Origin: Roseibium aggregatum | Lineage (GTDB): Bacteria > Pseudomonadota > Alphaproteobacteria > Rhizobiales > Stappiaceae | NCBI RefSeq assembly: GCF_014692675.1 | Contig: NZ_JABFCZ010000007.1 | Span: forward strand, 124,001 to 188,000 | DNA: 64,000 nucleotides | Direction of reading: 5' to 3' | Shown: piece by piece, positions 52,101 to 60,235 of the stretch | How the letters are laid out: every line of letters begins with the position of its first letter | How positions within the stretch are numbered: the first letter of the stretch is position 1 | The notes under the pieces: generated by a model | The model's input: the letters and a program-made list of their open reading frames with translations, nothing else | What the model was told of the DNA's origin: nothing | The model's database searches: none | Position numbers and translations under genes: made by a program

Positions 52101-53194
52101 CCATCCTGGAGACGGCAACGGACGGCGTCCTTGTCATCGACGCCCACGGCACGATCACGAAGGCGAACCGCTCGGCCGAAGCACTGTTCGGCGCAAGCCG
52201 AACCGACATCGAAGGCGCGCCGCTTACCGACTATCTGGCCCCGGAAAGTCACCGCGCGGCCCTGGACTACCTAGACGGGCTGGCGCGCAACGGCGTGGCG
52301 AGCATTCTCAACGACGGCCGCGAGGTTCTGGGACGGGTGTCGAGCGGCGGGCTGATCCCGCTGTTCATGACCATCGGCCGGATCACGTCCGGCAACGGCG
52401 ATGCCAAGTTCTGCGCGGTGCTGCGCGACATCACCCACTGGAAAAAGGCCGAGGAAGAACTCACCGAAGCCAAGCGCCAGGCGGAAAACGCCAGTTCGCA
52501 GAAATCGGATTTTCTCGCCAAGATCAGCCACGAGATCCGCACCCCGCTGAACGCCATCATCGGCTTTTCCGAAGTCATGATGGAAGAACGTTTCGGCGCG
52601 ATCGGCAACGATCGCTACAAGGAATACCTGAAGGACATCCGCACCTCGGGCTCGCATATCATGAGCCTGATCAACGACCTTCTGGACCTGTCCAAGATCG
52701 AGGCCGGCAAGCTGGATCTCCGGTTCTCCGCCGTATCGGCCAATGACGTCATCAACGAATGCGTCGCGCTGATGCAGCCGCAGGCGAACCGGGAACGGGT
52801 GATCATCCGCGCCAGCCTGCCGGATTCGGTGCCGAGCGTGGTCGCCGACCCCCGGTCCATGCGCCAGATCGTGCTCAATCTGCTTTCCAACGCCATCAAG
52901 TTCAACAAGTCGGGCGGACAGGTCATCGTGTCCACCGCGCTGGAGGATTCCGGCGAGGTTTACCTGCGCGTCCGCGACACGGGAACCGGCATGTCGGCCA
53001 AGGATCTGGCGGCAGCGCTGGAACCGTTCCGACAGGTTCACACCGCGCGCCACGGCGGCGGCACCGGGCTGGGCCTGCCGCTAACCAAGGCGCTGGTGGA
53101 GGCGAACCGGGCGAGCTTCCACATCGATTCCACACCGGGTCAGGGAACCCTGGTGGAAATCTCCTTCCCGTCCCAGCGCGTGCTCGCCGAATAG
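49103..53194 (+). CDS. Large cytoplasmic PAS sensor histidine kinase (PdhS/PleC/DivJ type)
   Basis: A 1363-residue kinase with no membrane segment. A PAS-like domain is at about 315-430, two more PAS domains at about 867-970 and 998-1115, then the HisKA domain with H1143 in S-H-E-I-R-T-P-L-N-A-I-I-G-F-S-E and an ATPase domain (L-L-S-N-A-I-K-F, D-T-G-T-G-M, G-G-T-G-L-G-L-P-L). The wording around the His is that of the PdhS/PleC/DivJ kinases that act on DivK in cell-cycle and polarity control. Residues about 210-300 and 430-850 are extremely rich in Glu, Ala and Pro. TTG 49103 is the start, seven bases behind GGAG. The DUF4336 gene follows after nine bases. Confidence 0.85.
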   Translation: MDNQLQTFVELSTLPALAELAGDARAAWVWSADGSRILWANAAGASFFSVRGIGGFSRLSGLARSPARPHIARIATSGDTERMSIDRLRFYRGLRVLLLTCQCQRLVLPDGHDAALIVCGDKGLALTEPPFPAFLDLLAGNDRSAFLIEPDGAVGARCGDLAGAPETAPLEGSETVRFAPVQMEDGYHDAAVFRLDPSRTLALVENEVLEDMPVEEAEASEQAAPLPEEAATDTGADEAQEPTGNRDLWVRAQDVLEDETDDNDGEEDGDYAGEAVAEAAEVVPAEPAAEPVTEPPAAPEPAAVATNDDGFQFVARRRPVRFAWQMDIDQRVTFISDEFAETMGPAAADIVGRTWAEIAESFGIDRNGKIARALDRRDTWSCKTVNWPVSGAALRVPVDMAALPAFNRDRAFEGYRGFGVCRSADVIEDPDGPLLPASLPVADALPEAPAVEAEAPLPSVAESIEPEAETPEVEAPEVEVPEIETPEAEAEIPSAVEPETPEEEPAAEAEEPSEEPAEEIEAVVPQAAKPDAFSGENSLGSSVAAIVEGLTPRAEETQAEETQAETPEAEEPEAATVQDNEEAPQDEDAVEAEGEETAEEVEGAPAQVAEEESPAEPVEAASEEVVPNYKWDETPSEPATDSEPQGISGPAPLKPAEIETAVKTLAKSYDQKRKQMSDVSRFAIEDETPSLEPEPTATADEEPAEPVAEPSENVGVDLTGDIEARTEADEEREFFDETAAFKEVELDLGLEEEKPAKEKGTSAQLTLVTGDGPAKETPGPAAPSAPVPDGDDKVVRLTGRSKPRLVPVDTSRLSKPEREAFRKIAEALGARLEGDFDEEGPAEEAEALETAAGPTAERQAGPIHPRLLDRLPIGIAIASDREVLYANDTLLDLLGYPNLAALGEAGGLEAVFADHTEDNLPDAEGMDGVVDGMLKVRLAGGGSRAVDARMHSVPWNGGRGLMISITERPKSPAAPAPVAVPEEPTQELQKAQALIAEMDTILETATDGVLVIDAHGTITKANRSAEALFGASRTDIEGAPLTDYLAPESHRAALDYLDGLARNGVASILNDGREVLGRVSSGGLIPLFMTIGRITSGNGDAKFCAVLRDITHWKKAEEELTEAKRQAENASSQKSDFLAKISHEIRTPLNAIIGFSEVMMEERFGAIGNDRYKEYLKDIRTSGSHIMSLINDLLDLSKIEAGKLDLRFSAVSANDVINECVALMQPQANRERVIIRASLPDSVPSVVADPRSMRQIVLNLLSNAIKFNKSGGQVIVSTALEDSGEVYLRVRDTGTGMSAKDLAAALEPFRQVHTARHGGGTGLGLPLTKALVEANRASFHIDSTPGQGTLVEISFPSQRVLAE

Positions 53195-53203
53195 GAGGAT
53201 TGA

Positions 53204-53905
53204 ATGTCCCCCCTGATCCAAGTCGACACCGACATCTGGATTGCGGAGGGCGACATCGTCTCCTTCTACGGTTTTCCCTATCCGACCCGGTCGGTCATCG
53301 TCCGTCTGCCTGACGGAACCTTGTGGATCTGGTCGCCGATCAGGCTGACGGAGGACCTGCGCGACGCCGTAACCGCACTCGGCACGCCGCGTCATCTCGT
53401 CAGCCCGAACAAGATCCACCACCTTTATCTGCAGGACTGGGCCGCGGAATGGCCGGACGCGCTGCTCTGGGGCCCGAAGACGACCATCGACAAACGGCAG
53501 GATCTGCAATTCCAGAAAGCCCTTGCCAAAGTGGTGCCGGAGAGCTGGCAGGGCGTGATCGACATGGTCCGTTTCACCGGCTCGTTCTTCATGGATGAAC
53601 TGGTGTTTTTCCACCGCCCGTCACGGACCGTCATCCTCGCCGACCTTTCGGAGAATTTCAGCGAGGACTTCCTGCTCCGGCACTGGAAGCCCTGGCAGGT
53701 CTGGATCGCCCGGCGCTGGGGCATCACGACGGCCAGGGGCTATGCGCCGCTGGAATGGCGGCTGTCGTTCACCGACCGGGTCAAGGCCCGGGCCGCGCGC
53801 GAGCGGATGCTCGCATGGAACCCGGAACGGGTGATCATGGCCCATGGCGAATGGCAGAAGACCGGCGGGCAGGCCTATCTGAAACGGGCATTCAACTGGA
53901 TCTGA
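53204..53905 (+). CDS. DUF4336 protein (metallo-beta-lactamase-like)
   Basis: A 233-residue soluble protein of the DUF4336 family, a diverged relative of metallo-beta-lactamase hydrolases. Family blocks are S-F-Y-G-F-P-Y-P-T-R-S near 24, S-P-I-R-L near 46, H-L-V-S-P-N-K-I-H-H near 67 and A-H-G-E-W near the end. The histidines could bind metal, though the canonical HxHxDH is not complete. Function is unknown. GGAGG lies in front of ATG 53204. It is nine bases after the sensor kinase gene, so it is probably cotranscribed and ends at a terminator. Confidence 0.85.
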   Translation: MSPLIQVDTDIWIAEGDIVSFYGFPYPTRSVIVRLPDGTLWIWSPIRLTEDLRDAVTALGTPRHLVSPNKIHHLYLQDWAAEWPDALLWGPKTTIDKRQDLQFQKALAKVVPESWQGVIDMVRFTGSFFMDELVFFHRPSRTVILADLSENFSEDFLLRHWKPWQVWIARRWGITTARGYAPLEWRLSFTDRVKARAARERMLAWNPERVIMAHGEWQKTGGQAYLKRAFNWI

Positions 53906-53921
53906 GCCGCTTCGGAGATTT

Positions 53922-53949
53922 AAACAGGAGTGTCAAACTCCTGTTTTTA
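53922..53949 (+). terminator. Terminator after the DUF4336 gene
   Basis: Perfect 10-base arms AAACAGGAGT and ACTCCTGTTT with a 5-base loop and a T-rich tail. Confidence 0.85.
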
Positions 53950-53988
53950 TTTATAAATCCCGAAAACCGGAGTCTGATACTCCTGTTA

Positions 53989-54007
53989 GTTTTGAATCAT
54001 TCTAAAC
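53989..54007. promoter_or_regulatory. Candidate iron control element (Irr box)
   Basis: GTTTTGAAT-C-ATTCTAAAC is a 19-base near palindrome (one mismatch) that matches the alphaproteobacterial ICE/Irr motif (GAATnATTC core flanked by TTA/TAA). It lies about 206 bases before the ferric-iron binding protein gene. Irr is the haem-responsive iron regulator of this class. Confidence 0.6.
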
Positions 54008-54212
54008 TATTGATTTTAATGGGCTTATTGACTTCTCGCCCGCCTCAGCCCATATTCCCGACGGCCAGATTATCAACGCGCATCCGACCGGGGGGCTGCG
54101 GCTGCGCAAGGAACATCCCGCGTTCATCCGAACCCAGGATGTTCCAAAACCTGTAAACCGATCAACCTTGGGCATCCGACCGGATGTCCGTTGATCTTGT
54201 GAGAAGACGAAG

Positions 54213-55256
54213 ATGAACAAGACCCTGTGTGCAATTTCGGGTGCAGTCGCCCTTGCCTCTACTTTCTTTTCGGCCGCACCGGCGCTCGCCGACGGCGAGG
54301 TCAATATCTATTCCTATCGCCAGCCGTTCCTGATCCAGCCGCTCCTCGACGCCTTCACCGAGAAGACCGGCATCAAGACGAATGTGGTCTTTTCCTCAAA
54401 GGGCCTGGGTCAACGGATCGCCGCGGAAGGCGAAAACTCTCCTGCCGACGTCATGATGACCGTCGATATCGGCCGCCTGGACGGCGCCAGGGATCTCGGC
54501 ATCGCCGCGCCGATTGAATCCACCGTGGTGTCGACGAATATCCCCGCCGAGTTCCGCGATCCCGACGGTATGTGGGTCGGCCTGACCAGCCGCGCGCGTG
54601 TGATTTACGCGTCGAAGGACCGAGTCGATCAAACGGCGATCACCTATGAGGAACTGGCCGATCCGAAATGGAAGGGCCGCATCTGCACCCGCTCCGGTCA
54701 GCATGACTACACGATCGGCCTGATCGCTTCGATGATCGCCCATCACGGCGAAGCGGATACGGAAAAATGGCTGGAGGCCGTTCGGGACAACCTGGCCCGC
54801 AAGCCGGCCGGGAACGACCGCGCCCAGGTGAAATCCATTTATGCCGGCGAATGCGACATCGCACTCGGCAACACCTATTACATGGGCAAGATGGAAACCA
54901 ACGATAAGGAACCGGAACAGAAAGAATGGGCGGCCTCGGTACGGATCCTCTTCCCGAATTCGGAAGACCGCGGCAGCCACGTGAACCTGTCGGGCGTGGT
55001 CCTGATGAAACACGCGCCGAACAAGGACAACGCCCTGAAGCTGATCGAATTCCTGACCTCACACGATGCGCAGGAAATCTATGCGGAAACCAACTTCGAA
55101 TATCCGGTCACGCCGGGCGTTGCCGTCTCCGACCGGGTCAAGGCCTGGGGAACGCTAAAGCCGGACAGCATGCCGCTCAGCGACGTCGCCAAATACCGCA
55201 AGGCCGCCAGCGAGATGGTCGACCGCGTCCGCTTCGACGACGGCCCGGCAACCTGA
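54213..55256 (+). CDS. fbpA: Ferric iron ABC transporter substrate-binding protein
   Basis: A 347-residue periplasmic receptor of the FbpA/FutA/AfuA family, which delivers Fe(III) to an ABC permease. Residues 1-26 are a signal peptide ending A-L-A. The mature start V-N-I-Y-S-Y-R-Q and the later G-N-T-Y-Y-M-G carry the tyrosines that bind iron. ATG 54213 follows GAGAAGACGAAG. The permease gene follows after a strong hairpin, and an Irr-type box lies upstream, consistent with iron control. Metal specificity (Fe3+ rather than Fe2+) rests on family resemblance. Confidence 0.92.
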   Translation: MNKTLCAISGAVALASTFFSAAPALADGEVNIYSYRQPFLIQPLLDAFTEKTGIKTNVVFSSKGLGQRIAAEGENSPADVMMTVDIGRLDGARDLGIAAPIESTVVSTNIPAEFRDPDGMWVGLTSRARVIYASKDRVDQTAITYEELADPKWKGRICTRSGQHDYTIGLIASMIAHHGEADTEKWLEAVRDNLARKPAGNDRAQVKSIYAGECDIALGNTYYMGKMETNDKEPEQKEWAASVRILFPNSEDRGSHVNLSGVVLMKHAPNKDNALKLIEFLTSHDAQEIYAETNFEYPVTPGVAVSDRVKAWGTLKPDSMPLSDVAKYRKAASEMVDRVRFDDGPAT

Positions 55257-55276
55257 CCATCGGGTCTCCGTTTTGA

Positions 55277-55307
55277 AAAAGGCGCCGTGCAGGGCACGGC
55301 GCCTTTT
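55277..55307 (+). terminator. Intra-operon terminator between fbpA and fbpB
   Basis: Perfect 14-base arms (AAAAGGCGCCGTGC and its complement) around AGG, ending in TTTT. It lies 21 bases after fbpA; partial read-through would give more binding protein than permease. Confidence 0.9.
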
Positions 55308-55381
55308 GCATTTCCGTAGCAGGCCCGCTAACTAGGCTTAAGCAAAAGAAATCCATCGGTGCAGCCGGAGACTGACGGCCC

Positions 55382-57082
55382 TTGACAACATCCCTCTCCG
55401 AACGCGGCTGGCAATTCGGTGCGATCGCGGTGGCGGCCCTGGTTCTCCTGCCATTGGCCTCCATCATCTGGATCGCGCTCACGCCGACCGGCGACGTCTG
55501 GGGTCACCTGCTGGAGACCGTTCTGCCGCGCTCGCTGTGGACGACCGTGCTCCTGATGGCGGGCGTGGGGCTGACGACGGCGGCAACCGGCATCGGCACG
55601 GCCTGGCTCACGACCATGTGCCGGTTTCCCGGGCACAGGCTGATGGACTGGTTTCTTTTAATCCCGCTTGCCGTGCCGACCTACATCATCGCCTTCGCCT
55701 ATGTGGAGGTGCTCGACTATACCGGACCGGTCCAGTCGGCCATCCGTGCCCTATTCGGCTTCAAGACGTCCCGGGACTACTGGTTTCCCGAAATCCGCTC
55801 CCTTGGCGGCGCCATATTCGTCATGGGATCGGTGCTCTATCCTTATGTCTACCTGACGACGCGGGCGAGCTTCCTCATCCAGTCCGCCTCGATACTCGAC
55901 GTGTCGCGCACGCTCGGCGCCTCGCCTTTCCGGCTGTTTTTCCGCATCGCCTTGCCGCTCGCCCGTCCGGCGGCGGCCGTCGGTGTCTCGCTTGCCCTGA
56001 TGGAATGCCTCAACGATATCGGCGCGGTGACGTTTTTCGGCGTCAAGACCCTGACCTTTTCCGTCTATGACACCTGGCTCAACCGGTCGAGCCTCGGCGG
56101 CGCGGCCCAGCTGGCGCTCGCCATGCTGGTTATGGTCTTCGCACTCCTGTGGGTGGAACGGTTCGGCCGGCGCAAGCAGCGCTTCGACCAGGGCAGCAGC
56201 AAGCACCGCCAGCCCGCCCGCTTCGATCTGACCGGTTGGCGGGCGGCGGGTGCGTTCCTGCTCTGCTTTCTGCCCGTTTTGGCCGGGTTCATCGTTCCGG
56301 GGCTGCTGCTGGCGGACCGCGCCAGCCGGCGGCTGGACGACCTCTTCGGCGATACGTTCCTCAGCGCCATGTGGAACAGCCTCAGCCTGGCTCTCATCGC
56401 GTCGGTGATGACGGTCATCGTCAGTGTGGCGCTTGCCTATTCCTTGCGGCTGAAGAATGTGCCCGTTCTGCGCTTCGGCGTGCGGCTCGCCGCCATCGGC
56501 TACGCCATTCCGGGCACGGTGCTGGCAGTCGGCATTCTGGTGCCGCTGGCGGCCCTCGACAATTTCGTCGACGCGCAGATGAAAACCCTGTTCGGGATCG
56601 GCACCGGGCTGTTGCTGCTGGGTAGCGGCACCGGGCTGATCTACGCCTATATGGTCCGTTTCCTCGCCGTCTCCTACGGCCAGGTCGAGGGCGGGTTCGG
56701 CAAGATCTCGCCCCATCTCGACATGGCCGCCAGAACGCTGGGACGGACCGCGACCAAAACGCTCACGCAGATCCATCTGCCGATCATCCGTCCGGTGCTG
56801 CTGTCGGCGCTGCTTTTGACGTTCGTCGATTGCATGAAGGAACTGCCGGCGACGATCCTGCTCAGGCCGTTCAACTTCGAAACCCTGGCGACCACAGTGT
56901 TCGAGGCCGCCTCGCGGGAAGCCTTCGAGGACGCGGCCCTGCCGTCGCTCGCCATCGTCCTGGTCGGCCTTCTGCCTGTGATTTATCTGGCGCGTACAAG
57001 CGCCTCGTCGTTCAGAACCAGGATTTCCCGGCGCGAACGCGCCCCAGGGCACGGCCCCCTAAATTCGGATGGAATGGCATGA
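55382..57082 (+). CDS. fbpB: Ferric iron ABC transporter permease
   Basis: A 566-residue double-length permease with twelve or so hydrophobic segments. Each half carries an EAA-type loop contacting the ATPase (about D-V-S-R-T-L-G-A-S-P near 178 and M-A-A-R-T-L-G-R-T near 455). It transports Fe(III) delivered by FbpA. The start is TTG 55382, with GGAG 11 bases upstream, a rather long spacing. The last 13 residues (A-P-G-H-G-P-L-N-S-D-G-M-A) and the stop are encoded by the left end of repeat element B, so the original C-terminus has been replaced. An fbpC ATPase gene would be expected next but is not in the window. Confidence 0.88.
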   Translation: MTTSLSERGWQFGAIAVAALVLLPLASIIWIALTPTGDVWGHLLETVLPRSLWTTVLLMAGVGLTTAATGIGTAWLTTMCRFPGHRLMDWFLLIPLAVPTYIIAFAYVEVLDYTGPVQSAIRALFGFKTSRDYWFPEIRSLGGAIFVMGSVLYPYVYLTTRASFLIQSASILDVSRTLGASPFRLFFRIALPLARPAAAVGVSLALMECLNDIGAVTFFGVKTLTFSVYDTWLNRSSLGGAAQLALAMLVMVFALLWVERFGRRKQRFDQGSSKHRQPARFDLTGWRAAGAFLLCFLPVLAGFIVPGLLLADRASRRLDDLFGDTFLSAMWNSLSLALIASVMTVIVSVALAYSLRLKNVPVLRFGVRLAAIGYAIPGTVLAVGILVPLAALDNFVDAQMKTLFGIGTGLLLLGSGTGLIYAYMVRFLAVSYGQVEGGFGKISPHLDMAARTLGRTATKTLTQIHLPIIRPVLLSALLLTFVDCMKELPATILLRPFNFETLATTVFEAASREAFEDAALPSLAIVLVGLLPVIYLARTSASSFRTRISRRERAPGHGPLNSDGMA

Positions 57083-57313
57083 GAAATGGCGAAACATCGC
57101 GAGGAAGGGCGCGCGGAGCGGGCTTATTGCCCGGTCAAGCGCTCTAACACTGCGAGGTGAAGCCATTTCCATGTCCTTCGGATTTGACCGGATTGCTCCT
57201 CCTCTGCGTCGCGAAAGGTTTGAAAATGAACCACATTTCCTGCACTTTCGCTCCTTGACAAGGAGCAATCCGCCTCAAACCATGCCATCCGAATTTAGCG
57301 GGCCGCGCCCTGG
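57044..57313. mobile_element. 270-bp TIR element, copy B (MITE-like)
   Basis: Non-coding element bounded by 34-base terminal inverted repeats with three mismatches (left 57044-57077 starts CCAGGGCACGGCCCCC; right 57280-57313). It has the same 270-base length and the same internal blocks at the same offsets (73, 84, 116, 129, 192, 230) as copy A. Over 60 bases from offset 73, I count about 39 identities. It overlaps the end of fbpB and ends 78 bases before ftsH. No transposase is encoded. Confidence 0.8.
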
Positions 57314-57391
57314 CATCGTGAGTACGGCAAAGGCGTTATTGACAAGCGGCGGCGTCCGTTCCTCTATCGGAACGGACCCAGGAGCGAACCG
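57083..57391. other. Gap between fbpB and ftsH, mostly repeat element B
   Basis: 309 bases, of which the first 231 belong to the 270-bp element. The remaining 78 hold the ftsH ribosome site and whatever promoter serves it. Small open frames in the element are not preserved in the related copy and I do not call them genes. Confidence 0.7.
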
Positions 57392-59230
57392 GTGAACAAG
57401 ATGGAAAAGAAACATCAGATCAATCTCTGGTACGCGTTCGCCGCGATCATGGCGCTGTTCCTGTTCCAGAGCTGGTGGGAAGCCTACAAGACCATCGAGC
57501 CGATCCCCTACAGCCAGTTCGAGCAGTATCTGAAGGACGGCAAGATCGACGAGATCGCGATCAAAGAAAACACGATCGAGGGCAAATTCCGCGAGCCGAT
57601 CAACAACAAGGACTATTTCACCACCACCCGGGTGGACCTGCCGCTTGCCGAGCAACTGACGAAATACAACGTCAAGTTCACCGGCGTGATCCAGTCCACG
57701 TTCCTGCGCGACCTCTTGTCGTGGATCGTGCCGATGCTGCTCCTGTTCGGCCTGTGGGCGTTCTTCATCCGCCGCATTGCCGAGAAGCAGGGGCTCGGCG
57801 GCATGATGACCGTCGGCAAGTCGAAGGCCAAGGTCTATGTGGAACGAGGCATCGAAACCACTTTCGACGATGTCGCCGGCGTCGACGAGGCCAAGCGCGA
57901 GCTGCAGGAAGTAGTCGATTTCCTGCGCGATCCGAAGGCCTACGGCCGCCTGGGTGCCCGGGTGCCGAAAGGCATCCTGCTGGTCGGCCCTCCCGGAACC
58001 GGTAAGACGCTGCTCGCCCGCGCCGTCGCCGGTGAGGCCAATGTGGCGTTCTTTTCCATTTCCGGCTCCGAATTCGTGGAAATGTTCGTCGGCGTCGGTG
58101 CGGCCCGCGTCCGCGACCTGTTCGAACAGGCCCGCAAGGCAGCGCCCGCGATCATCTTCATCGACGAGCTGGACGCCCTCGGCCGCGCCCGCGGGTCCAA
58201 CCCGATGATGGCGAACGACGAGAAAGAGCAGACGCTGAACCAGTTGCTGAGCGAACTCGACGGCTTCGACCCGTCGGTCGGCACGATCCTGCTGGCCGCC
58301 ACCAACCGCCCCGAAATCCTCGACCCTGCCCTGTTACGGGCCGGTCGCTTCGACCGGCAGGTCCTGGTCGACCGGCCGGACAAGAAGGGACGCCTGGCAA
58401 TCCTCAAGGTTCATGTGCCGAAGATCCGGCTCGATCCGGAAACGGACCTGGATCAGGTCGCCCAGCTGACGGCCGGCTTTTCAGGCGCGGATCTTGCCAC
58501 GCTCGTCAACGAGGCTGCGCTCATGGCGACCCGCAGAAACGCGAATTCAGTCACGCTCGCCGATTTCACCGAAGCGATCGAACGGGTCATTGCCGGCCTG
58601 GAAAAGAGAAGCCGGGTCCTGTCGGACAAGGAACGCAAGACCGTCGCCTACCACGAAATGGGCCATGCGCTGGTTGCCGCCAACCTGGAAGGCGTCGATC
58701 CGGTGCACAAGGTCTCCATCATCCCGCGCGGCATCGGCGCCCTGGGCTACACGATTCAGCGGCCGACCGAAGACCGGTTCCTGCTGTCGACCACGGACCT
58801 GGAAAACCGGATGACCGTGCTGATGGGCGGACGGGCCGCGGAAAAGCTGATATTCGACCAGATCTCGACCGGGGCCTCGGACGACCTGCAGAAGGCCACC
58901 GAAATCGCCCGCGAAATGGTCGCCCGCTACGGCATGGACGCAACGCTGGGCCACCGGATCTACGCCCAGCAGCGTCAGCAGTTCATGGGCCAGCCGGTGG
59001 CGGACATGGTGGACATCTCCCAGGAGACCATGCGCGAGGTCGATCTCGCCATCCGCGAGCGGGTCGAGGCCGCCTTCGAGAATGCGGTCAAGATCCTGAA
59101 AGGCCATCACGAGGACCTGGAAAAGGGCGCCGAACTTCTCCTGAAGAACGAGACCATCACGAGCGACGACTTCCCGGCAATCAGCCCGGCTTCGAAGCGG
59201 AAGGCCAGCGAGACGGAAGCGGCGCAGTAA
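57392..59230 (+). CDS. ftsH: ATP-dependent zinc metalloprotease FtsH
   Basis: A 612-residue membrane-bound AAA+ protease that degrades membrane and some cytoplasmic proteins as a hexamer. Two N-terminal helices (about 11-28 and 108-127) enclose a small periplasmic domain; Walker A G-P-P-G-T-G-K-T is at 199-206; the second region of homology and the zinc site H421-E422-x-x-H425 are intact. It is slightly shorter than the typical main FtsH and diverges at the N-terminus, so it may be a second paralogue rather than the housekeeping one near tilS. The start is GTG 57392, seven bases behind GGAG; the ATG three codons later is too far. A repeat-rich gap follows. Confidence 0.92.
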   Translation: MNKMEKKHQINLWYAFAAIMALFLFQSWWEAYKTIEPIPYSQFEQYLKDGKIDEIAIKENTIEGKFREPINNKDYFTTTRVDLPLAEQLTKYNVKFTGVIQSTFLRDLLSWIVPMLLLFGLWAFFIRRIAEKQGLGGMMTVGKSKAKVYVERGIETTFDDVAGVDEAKRELQEVVDFLRDPKAYGRLGARVPKGILLVGPPGTGKTLLARAVAGEANVAFFSISGSEFVEMFVGVGAARVRDLFEQARKAAPAIIFIDELDALGRARGSNPMMANDEKEQTLNQLLSELDGFDPSVGTILLAATNRPEILDPALLRAGRFDRQVLVDRPDKKGRLAILKVHVPKIRLDPETDLDQVAQLTAGFSGADLATLVNEAALMATRRNANSVTLADFTEAIERVIAGLEKRSRVLSDKERKTVAYHEMGHALVAANLEGVDPVHKVSIIPRGIGALGYTIQRPTEDRFLLSTTDLENRMTVLMGGRAAEKLIFDQISTGASDDLQKATEIAREMVARYGMDATLGHRIYAQQRQQFMGQPVADMVDISQETMREVDLAIRERVEAAFENAVKILKGHHEDLEKGAELLLKNETITSDDFPAISPASKRKASETEAAQ

Positions 59231-59245
59231 CGCCCCCCTATCCAT

Positions 59246-59430
59246 CGTCATCCCGGCCAAGCAAAGCGCGAGCCGGGACCGGAGAGCGATGTTGCTTCCT
59301 TCCGGGCGTCACCCCGGCCGTAGCGAAGCGGAGAGCCGGGGCCTACTCGTTCCCAGAGCCGTTATTCCCTTGATCAAAGCTACCGCAAGCGGCGCTGCGA
59401 GTAGGCCCCGGATCAAGTCCGGGGTGACGG
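59246..59430. repeat. REP-like palindrome cluster after ftsH
   Basis: Three CCCGG-type hairpins in a row: 59252-59277 (CCCGGC/GCCGGG) and two more that also pair with each other, since CGTCACCCCGG (59307-59317) faces CCGGGGTGACG (59419-59429) and 14 bases at 59336-59349 are perfectly complementary to 59398-59411. This resembles the dispersed palindromic repeats common between genes in alphaproteobacteria. Confidence 0.75.
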
Positions 59431-59531
59431 TTGTGCAGGGAGCAAAGCCGTGCTTCACCTCCGCTTGCCGTTTGGATACGGGGCGAAACCGCACACCAAA
59501 GTCGATGATCTGCACGAGCATCTCACCAAAC

Positions 59532-59560
59532 AAAAAAAAGCCCGCCGAAACCGGCGGGCC
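59532..59560 (-). terminator. Terminator after scoB
   Basis: Eight-base arms GCCCGCCG and CGGCGGGC, with eight T residues on the minus strand, 28 bases after the scoB stop. Confidence 0.9.
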
Positions 59561-59587
59561 TTCCTATTCTCATCAAAACACGAAAGT

Positions 59588-60214
59588 TCAGACGATTGTC
59601 GCTTCCGTCTTGGACTTGACCTCTTCCACGGTCACGTCCGGCGCCAGTTCGACGATCGACAGGCCGTGGGGGGTGATGTCGAAGACGCCGAGGTTGGTGA
59701 TGATCCGGTCTACGCAATGCACGCCGGTGAGCGGCAGGGTGCATTCCTTCAGGAGCTTCGGATCGCCGGCCTTGGAGGTGTGATCCATGATCACCACCAC
59801 GCGCTTGACACCGGCCACCAGGTCCATGGCGCCGCCCATGCCCTTGACCATCTTGCCCGGGATCATCCAGTTGGCGAGATCGCCCTTCTCGGAGACCTCC
59901 ATGGCGCCCAGGATGGACAGGTTGATGTGGCCGCCGCGGACCATGGCGAAGCTGTCGGCGGACGAGAAGAAGCTCGTCTGCGGCAGTTCGGTGATCGTCT
60001 GCTTGCCGGCGTTGATCAGGTCGGCGTCGATTTCGTCCTCGGTCGGGAACGGGCCCATGCCGAGCATGCCGTTTTCCGACTGAAGCGTCACATGGACGCC
60101 TTCGGGAATGTAGTTGGATACAAGCGTCGGGATGCCGATCCCGAGGTTGACATAAAAGCCATCCTGCAGCTCCTGCGCAGCCCGCTTGGCCATATCGTCA
60201 CGTGTCCAGGCCAT
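59588..60214 (-). CDS. scoB: 3-oxoacid CoA-transferase subunit B
   Basis: A 208-residue subunit that carries the catalytic glutamate in [11 protein letters not shown]. With ScoA it transfers CoA from succinyl-CoA to acetoacetate or a similar 3-oxo acid, feeding ketone-body or hydroxybutyrate breakdown into acetyl-CoA; this would suit a PHA-storing cell. It follows scoA after a 21-base gap and ends at its own terminator. AtoA/PcaJ relatives are close, so the exact acyl acceptor is uncertain. Confidence 0.9.
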   Translation of the reverse strand: MAWTRDDMAKRAAQELQDGFYVNLGIGIPTLVSNYIPEGVHVTLQSENGMLGMGPFPTEDEIDADLINAGKQTITELPQTSFFSSADSFAMVRGGHINLSILGAMEVSEKGDLANWMIPGKMVKGMGGAMDLVAGVKRVVVIMDHTSKAGDPKLLKECTLPLTGVHCVDRIITNLGVFDITPHGLSIVELAPDVTVEEVKSKTEATIV

Positions 60215-60235
60215 TCTCGTTTCTCCTCAACTCGT

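Larger units (their letters stand above)
53906..54212. other. Regulatory gap upstream of the iron-binding protein gene
   Basis: 307 bases without a gene. It holds the DUF4336 terminator, a second small related hairpin (GGAGT/ACTCC, 53969-53983), an Irr-like box (53989-54007), and near 54110-54190 further symmetric sites: GGAACATCC/GGATGTTCC and GATCAAC/GTTGATC, plus two copies of GCATCCGACCGG. Confidence 0.7.

Noticed and set aside
57059..57268. Small open frame inside element B
   Set aside because: Same reason: no counterpart in element A, and no ribosome site.
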